Origin: an uncultured Bacteroidales bacterium
GTDB lineage: Bacteria > Bacteroidota > Bacteroidia > Bacteroidales > JAUNSR01
Direction: 5' to 3'
DNA length: 9,982 nucleotides
NCBI GenBank assembly: GCA_947074245.1
Contig: CAMTOW010000044.1
Coordinates: 1-9,982, forward strand
The translations under genes and the position numbers were made by a program. The notes below the pieces were generated by a model that did not search any database, had not been told where the DNA came from, and saw only the letters and a list, made by a program, of their open reading frames with translations. Shown here in pieces: positions 6,880 through 9,982 of the stretch. Position 1 is the stretch's first letter. The number at the start of each line of letters is the position of its first letter.

Positions 6880-6988
6880 TAGGTTTTCTGCTCGTATCGG
6901 CATCAGAGCCACATGGAGCAGGGGTGGAGTCGGTTTTCGAAGCGAACTTTCAACCCGAACTCCCGGTTTGGATTAGAAGCGTATCTGC

Positions 6989-7008
6989 AACCTTTCTGTG
7001 AAAAGGTT
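6989..7008 (-). terminator. Weak hairpin just downstream of mnmG
   Basis: A 7-bp stem (AACCTTT/AAAGGTT) with a 6-nt loop, starting 6 nt after the mnmG stop. It is AU-rich and has no T-tract on the minus strand, so it is at best a partial terminator or an mRNA 3' stabiliser, and readthrough towards apt stays possible. Confidence 0.3.
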
Positions 7009-7014
7009 CGCGGC

Positions 7015-8889
7015 TTAGCGTCCTAACAAAACTAATAAAATATTTATATCGCTCGGCGAAATGCCGGGAATTCGTGATGCTTGTCCGATCGTTTGCGGAT
7101 TGATCCGAGCGAGTTTCTGACGCGCTTCGGTCGAAAGCGAACGGATCGAATCGTAATCGAATTTCCCTTCGATCTGGATGTTTTCCAATCGGGTGATCTT
7201 ATCGGCGATCATCTTCTCCCGATCAATGTATCCTTCGTATTTCATCAGGATCTCGGCTGCCTCTACGATCTCTTCCTTTCGGTTCGGGATCTTGTCGATC
7301 TCGCGTTGAAGAGCGGGAACGAACGAAGCGATCTGCCAAAGGTTGAGTTGCGGACGCACGACCAGATTATAGAGTTTCGCGCCCTCGCGCATCGGCGCGG
7401 TTTCAAACTGAGCCAACGCTTCGTTTACCGCCGAAGGCTTCACCGGATATTCCCGGCAGAACGTAACCAGTCGGTCGCGATGTTCTTTCTTCTCCTGCAA
7501 CAGGTCGAAGCGATGTTGCGAAGCAAGGCCCAAACGATAGGCTTTTTCCGTCAACCGCATATCCGCGTCATCCTGGCGGAGCAGAATCCGGTATTCGGCG
7601 CGGGACGTAAACATACGGTACGGCTCGTCGACTCCTTTGGTCACCAGGTCGTCGATCAACACCCCGATGTAGGCTTCATCCCGTCCGAGCACGAACGGCT
7701 CTTTCCCGACAATCTTCAGGTGGGCGTTGATCCCCGCCATCAGTCCTTGTCCGCCCGCTTCTTCATACCCGGTGGTTCCGTTGATCTGGCCGGCGAAATA
7801 AAGACCCTCGATCGCCTTCGTTTCGAGCGTATGGCGCAACTGAGTCGGATCGAAATAATCGTATTCGATGGCATAGCCCGGACGGTAGATCTTCACGTCG
7901 CGCAATGCCGGAATCTTCTTCAACGCTTCCAGCTGGATGTCGAGCGGGAGCGAGGAGGAGAATCCGTTCAGGTAATACTCCTGTGTCGTTTCACCTTCCG
8001 GTTCGAGAAACAGCTGATGGCGCGTCTTGTCGGGGAAGGTTACGATCTTGGTCTCGATACTCGGGCAATAGCGCGGTCCGATGCTTTGGATCTGTCCGTT
8101 GTAAAGCGGCGAATCGGGCAGCCCCCGGCGGAGCACCTCGTGCACCTCTTCGTTGGTATAGATCATCCAGCAGGCGCGCTGTTTCAGCATCGGCGTTTCG
8201 TAGTCCAGGTAAGAGAACTTGTGGAAGTCGTTATCTCCCTCGTGCGCTTCCGCCAACGAGAAGTCCACGCTGCGTCCGTCGATGCGAACGGGTGTCCCCG
8301 TCTTCATACGTCCCACGACGATTCCCGCTTCCTTCAACTGATCCGACAATCCGTAGGATGCCGGTTCGGCGATACGTCCGCCGGGCAGCTGCGTGCGCCC
8401 GATGTGCATCAGTCCGTTCATGAAGGTACCCGAAGTAAGCACTACGGCCTTGGCGCGAAACTCAACGCCCATTCCGGTGATCAGTCCCGTTACCTTCCCG
8501 TCTTCCAGGATCAGTTGTTGCACGGTGTCCTGCCATACTTCCAGATTGGGAGTCTCGTCGATGATCCCTCGCCAGGTGTCGATGAACTTGGCACGGTCGG
8601 CCTGCGAGCGCGGGCTCCACATCGCCGGACCTTTCGATCGGTTCAACATTCTGAACTGAATCGCCGTCTTGTCGCTCACGACCCCCATGTGGCCGCCGAG
8701 CGCATCGATTTCACGCACAATCTGACCTTTGGCGATACCGCCCACGGCAGGATTGCAACTCATCTGACCGATCTTGTTCATGTCCATCGTGATCAGGCAA
8801 GTCTTCGATCCCAGATTGGCGGCCGCACACGCAGCTTCACAACCTGCATGACCTGCACCCACCACAATTACATCGTATATAAAATCCAT
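7015..8889 (-). CDS. mnmG: tRNA uridine-34 5-carboxymethylaminomethyl synthesis enzyme MnmG (GidA)
   Basis: A 624-residue FAD-dependent enzyme. With the GTPase MnmE it installs the (carboxymethyl)aminomethyl group on the wobble uridine of several tRNAs, using glycine or ammonium and methylene-tetrahydrofolate. Visible features: N-terminal FAD-binding Rossmann motif VVGAGHAGCEAA (9-20); MSCNPAVGGIAKG with Cys45 (43-55); the GidA signature IGPRYCPSIETK (270-281) with Cys275 (equivalents of the two functionally important E. coli cysteines); the second signature AGQINGTTGYEEAGGQGLMAG (366-386, given here as a landmark); and a helical C-terminal MnmE-interacting region with YEGYID (551-556). Length is standard. 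The ATG at 8887-8889 sits 30 nt after a clear TAnnTTTG element. Downstream lie the parS sites; upstream is a 585-bp repeat-bearing gap. mnmG/gidA is near oriC in many bacteria. Confidence 0.98.
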   Translation of the reverse strand: MDFIYDVIVVGAGHAGCEAACAAANLGSKTCLITMDMNKIGQMSCNPAVGGIAKGQIVREIDALGGHMGVVSDKTAIQFRMLNRSKGPAMWSPRSQADRAKFIDTWRGIIDETPNLEVWQDTVQQLILEDGKVTGLITGMGVEFRAKAVVLTSGTFMNGLMHIGRTQLPGGRIAEPASYGLSDQLKEAGIVVGRMKTGTPVRIDGRSVDFSLAEAHEGDNDFHKFSYLDYETPMLKQRACWMIYTNEEVHEVLRRGLPDSPLYNGQIQSIGPRYCPSIETKIVTFPDKTRHQLFLEPEGETTQEYYLNGFSSSLPLDIQLEALKKIPALRDVKIYRPGYAIEYDYFDPTQLRHTLETKAIEGLYFAGQINGTTGYEEAGGQGLMAGINAHLKIVGKEPFVLGRDEAYIGVLIDDLVTKGVDEPYRMFTSRAEYRILLRQDDADMRLTEKAYRLGLASQHRFDLLQEKKEHRDRLVTFCREYPVKPSAVNEALAQFETAPMREGAKLYNLVVRPQLNLWQIASFVPALQREIDKIPNRKEEIVEAAEILMKYEGYIDREKMIADKITRLENIQIEGKFDYDSIRSLSTEARQKLARINPQTIGQASRIPGISPSDINILLVLLGR

Positions 8890-8919
8890 TCGATATTTAT
8901 CTTCTTAATTTCCAAACTG

Positions 8920-8927
8920 CAAAGATA
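8920..8927 (-). promoter_or_regulatory. -7 promoter element of mnmG
   Basis: On the minus strand this reads TATCTTTG, a perfect TAnnTTTG and the commonest form in Bacteroidales. It is 30 nt upstream of the mnmG ATG, giving a leader of roughly 20-25 nt. A -33 TTTG at the normal spacing is not evident (sequence there is AT-rich). Confidence 0.7.
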
Positions 8928-8996
8928 CAATAAGTTTCGGGTAGCTGTTTTAATTAGTTCAAAAATGGTCTTTAAGAGCATGACGGAGTGTTAATT

Positions 8997-9076
8997 GCAA
9001 CCGATCTCATTCGCTTTTTAACGACGGCAACCGATCGGATTTCGATTTGCCGCGTGATGTTTTTCGATCGGTTGCC
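8997..9076. repeat. GCAACCGATC three-copy motif with 12-bp perfect inverted repeat
   Basis: GCAACCGATC occurs at 8997-9006 and 9027-9036 (direct, 30 bp apart) and inverted at 9066-9075. The last two extend to a perfect 12-bp inverted repeat, GGCAACCGATCG (9026-9037) against CGATCGGTTGCC (9065-9076), with a 27-bp spacer. The cluster starts about 70 bp upstream of the mnmG -7 element, a plausible place for regulator binding. As RNA it would form a hairpin, but no poly-T tract follows it. Function unknown. Confidence 0.6.
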
Positions 9077-9083
9077 TGAGTAG

Positions 9084-9171
9084 ATTCCATTTAAAGGAGA
9101 GATAACGCCCATTTACACGGGTGTGAATAAGCATTTTCACGCCGATGAACGTCCGTTTTTACGCGTGTGAA
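9084..9171. repeat. Degenerate tandem array with 22-bp period, partly palindromic units
   Basis: Three units end in TGAA at 9127, 9149 and 9171, spaced exactly 22 bp. Unit 9106-9127 matches unit 9150-9171 at 17 of 22 positions; the middle unit (9128-9149) matches the first at 13 of 22. The preceding 22 bp (9084-9105) also match the first unit at 13 of 22 and may be a fourth decayed copy. Unit cores approach the palindrome TTCACACGCGTGTGAA (14, 11 and 13 of 16 matches in order). A period of two helical turns would place bound proteins on one face of the DNA. No protein is coded here. Confidence 0.5.
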
Positions 9172-9287
9172 TTGCCTTTATTCAGGCATCGGTTTCAGTC
9201 GCCTTAATCGTGTTTTTCGATTGGGGCAGGATCTGAACGGGAAAGCGGATTTCGAAGAACGTAGGCAAACAGGCGAGAGAGTCGAAT

Positions 9288-9331
9288 AAAAAAGATCCCG
9301 CCGATCCGATCGGTATCGGAGCAGCGGGATC
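9288..9331 (-). terminator. Rho-independent terminator for minus-strand transcription (ybeY)
   Basis: Stem GATCCCGC (9294-9301) with GCGGGATC (9324-9331); inside it CCGAT/ATCGG and CC/GG pair to form a second stem. On the minus strand it is followed directly by six T residues (9293-9288). It lies 144 nt beyond the ybeY stop, so it separates ybeY transcription from mnmG. Confidence 0.85.
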
Positions 9332-9474
9332 ATTCGGGTTCGTTGTGCCGGATTCGAGTTCCGGCTATCGAGATATCAGACGTTCTTTGTGTGTGGGGAT
9401 CGCTTGCCCGTTGTCGGGAAGCATCCGGATCATCGGGGCTTGAGGTCTCGATGACTCAACGCGTAGCGTATCGT

Positions 9475-9894
9475 TTATTTGCCGATCAGCGCGAGCGCTT
9501 TGTTTTCGTTGTCGATCATGTTGGCGCGTTGTTCGGGGCTTTGATCGTCCACTCCGCACAGATGCAGGATGCCGTGGATGATGACGCGGTCGAGTTCGCG
9601 GTCGAACGGTTCGCCGTATTGATCGGCATTGCTTTTGACCGTATCGACGCTGACGAAGATGTCGCCTCCGATCTTATCACCCTCGGTATAGTCGAACGTG
9701 ATGATGTCGGTATAATAATCGTGTTGCAGATACTGATTGTTCACTTCGAGTATCTTCTCGTCGCTGCAGAAGATATAGGATACGTCGCCTACTTTCTTTC
9801 CGAATCCGGAAGCAACCTGTTTGATCCACTCTTTCGTTTCGGTCTTCTTGAAAGAAGGCATATCGATACCTTCGGCATAAAAATTGATAGACAT
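9475..9894 (-). CDS. ybeY: Endoribonuclease YbeY (rRNA maturation / ribosome quality control)
   Basis: A 139-residue single-domain metal-dependent endoribonuclease of the UPF0054 family, involved in 16S rRNA 3'-end maturation and ribosome quality control. The zinc-site helix reads HGILHLCGVDDQ: His107 and His111 are the first two ligands, but the third ligand position (His in E. coli, HGxLHLxGxDH) is Asp117. I recall Asp here in other Bacteroidota members, so this is probably a lineage variant and not damage. Also typical are YTDIITFDY (61-69) and GGDIFVSVD (76-84). I set the start at ATG 9892-9894 (MSINFYAEG), not at the TTG 30 bases upstream: the candidate -7 element overlaps that TTG, so it would not be transcribed from it. 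A strong terminator follows 144 nt downstream. Confidence 0.94.
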   Translation of the reverse strand: MSINFYAEGIDMPSFKKTETKEWIKQVASGFGKKVGDVSYIFCSDEKILEVNNQYLQHDYYTDIITFDYTEGDKIGGDIFVSVDTVKSNADQYGEPFDRELDRVIIHGILHLCGVDDQSPEQRANMIDNENKALALIGK

Positions 9895-9921
9895 ATCCGT
9901 AAGCGTAAATGGTGTAGAACC

Positions 9922-9929
9922 CAAAGTTA
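9922..9929 (-). promoter_or_regulatory. Candidate -7 promoter element of ybeY
   Basis: On the minus strand this reads TAACTTTG, a perfect TAnnTTTG, ending 27 nt before the ybeY ATG. Upstream at roughly the -33 distance the minus strand reads CCTTTTTCG, a weak match to TTTG. The TA of the element coincides with the stop codon of the upstream gene, if that gene is real. Confidence 0.5.
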
Positions 9930-9982
9930 GGCAAAAACGAGATAGGCGGCGAAAAAGGCGGCGATAATTAAAACAAGATCGG
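9927..9982 (-). CDS. C-terminal hydrophobic tail of an unidentified upstream gene (partial)
   Basis: In one minus-strand frame, open from the right edge, the sequence reads DLVLIIAAFFAAYLVFA and then stops with TAA at 9927-9929. Sixteen of these 17 residues are hydrophobic or aromatic, as in a C-terminal membrane helix; the GCCGCC pairs encode Ala-Ala. It would end 32 nt before the ybeY start, a normal spacing for a same-strand neighbour. With only 17 residues visible, the family cannot be named, and a chance reading is possible. Confidence 0.4.
   Translation of the reverse strand, partial: DLVLIIAAFFAAYLVFA

Larger units (their letters stand above)
8890..9474. other. 585-bp gene-free region between ybeY and mnmG
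   Basis: From right to left on the transcribed strand it holds the ybeY 3' region with small hairpins (GCCGGA/TCCGGC at 9347-9365; CCCG/CGGG at 9407-9418), the ybeY terminator (9288-9331), unstructured sequence (about 9194-9287), a 22-bp-period repeat array (9084-9171), the GCAACCGATC cluster (8997-9076) and the mnmG promoter (8920-8927). Only very short reading frames (20-38 codons) exist here, none with recognisable sequence. I find no tRNA or known riboswitch. Confidence 0.7.

Noticed and set aside
6670..6912. 80-codon minus frame across the parS region
   Set aside because: It overlaps the apt start and translates the two palindromes (each giving the repeated FHVEH/CSTWN-type artefact); such reading frames arise from parS sequence itself.
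6996..7004. Possible DnaA box (TGTGAAAAG) near parS
   Set aside because: It differs from TGTGGATAA at two positions and is alone; no cluster of boxes that would mark an origin.
7081..8994. 637-codon plus-strand open frame opposite mnmG
   Set aside because: It is fully antisense to an unmistakable mnmG, has no recognisable domains and is rich in Arg, His and Ser as expected for a codon-bias shadow.
9010..9131. Small minus-strand reading frames of 26-38 codons upstream of mnmG
   Set aside because: Very basic, low-information sequences running through the inverted repeat, with no promoter or start signal; not distinguishable from chance.
9084..9171. CRISPR array
   Set aside because: Units are contiguous 22-bp degenerate repeats without unique spacers, and no cas genes are present.
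9347..9365. tRNA T-arm look-alike (6-bp stem with TTCGAGT loop)
   Set aside because: The conserved G53-C61 pair is missing, no matching acceptor stem exists on either side, and no anticodon or D arm can be formed. A plain small hairpin.
9895..9924. Longer ybeY start at the upstream TTG
   Set aside because: The extra residues are not family-like and the TTG lies within the candidate -7 promoter element.

Overview
The window looks like a housekeeping stretch of a Bacteroidota chromosome, most likely order Bacteroidales (a Parabacteroides/Tannerella-like genome is my guess; the genus is not proven). Three things point there. Several genes are preceded by the Bacteroidota-type -7 promoter element TAnnTTTG (upstream of the polyprenyl synthetase, dtd, mnmG and ybeY) and lack a clear Shine-Dalgarno sequence. 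The protein variants fit this group, for example a roughly 297-residue DeoC and a YbeY with Asp as third metal ligand. Base composition is moderate, and neighbouring genes do not differ noticeably from one another.

Layout from left to right. (1) Positions 1-1252, minus strand: polA (DNA polymerase I), running off the left edge and interrupted by an in-frame ochre stop at 131-133, with the same frame resuming directly after it. (2) 1253-1392: divergent intergenic region. (3) 1393-2373, plus strand: a long-chain trans-polyprenyl diphosphate synthase, converging on deoC, with a strong bidirectional hairpin terminator (2488-2524) between them. (4) 2551-6740, minus strand, in transcription order: apt, uvrC, dtd, a MazG-like pyrophosphohydrolase and deoC. 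dtd/MazG overlap by 4 nt (ATGA) and MazG/deoC are 3 nt apart. (5) 6741-7014: an intergenic region with two perfect parS-type palindromes, flanked symmetrically by an 11-bp repeat. (6) 7015-8889, minus: mnmG (gidA). (7) 8890-9474: a 585-bp gene-free region with the mnmG promoter, a three-copy GCAACCGATC motif, a 22-bp-period degenerate repeat array and an intrinsic terminator serving ybeY. (8) 9475-9894, minus: ybeY, preceded by the hydrophobic tail of a further minus-strand gene cut by the right edge.

The genes cover nucleic-acid maintenance (polA, uvrC), tRNA/rRNA quality and modification (mnmG, ybeY, dtd), nucleotide salvage and clean-up (apt, deoC, MazG-like) and isoprenoid chain synthesis. 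Co-transcription is supported by spacing for dtd-MazG-deoC and is plausible for mnmG/apt/uvrC.

I see no mobile element, CRISPR array, toxin module or defence island, and no evidence of a new multi-gene system. What deserves a second look is the nonsense codon in polA, the paired parS module beside mnmG, the repeat array upstream of mnmG, and an apt-uvrC hairpin whose pairing is much better in the sense-strand RNA than in DNA.
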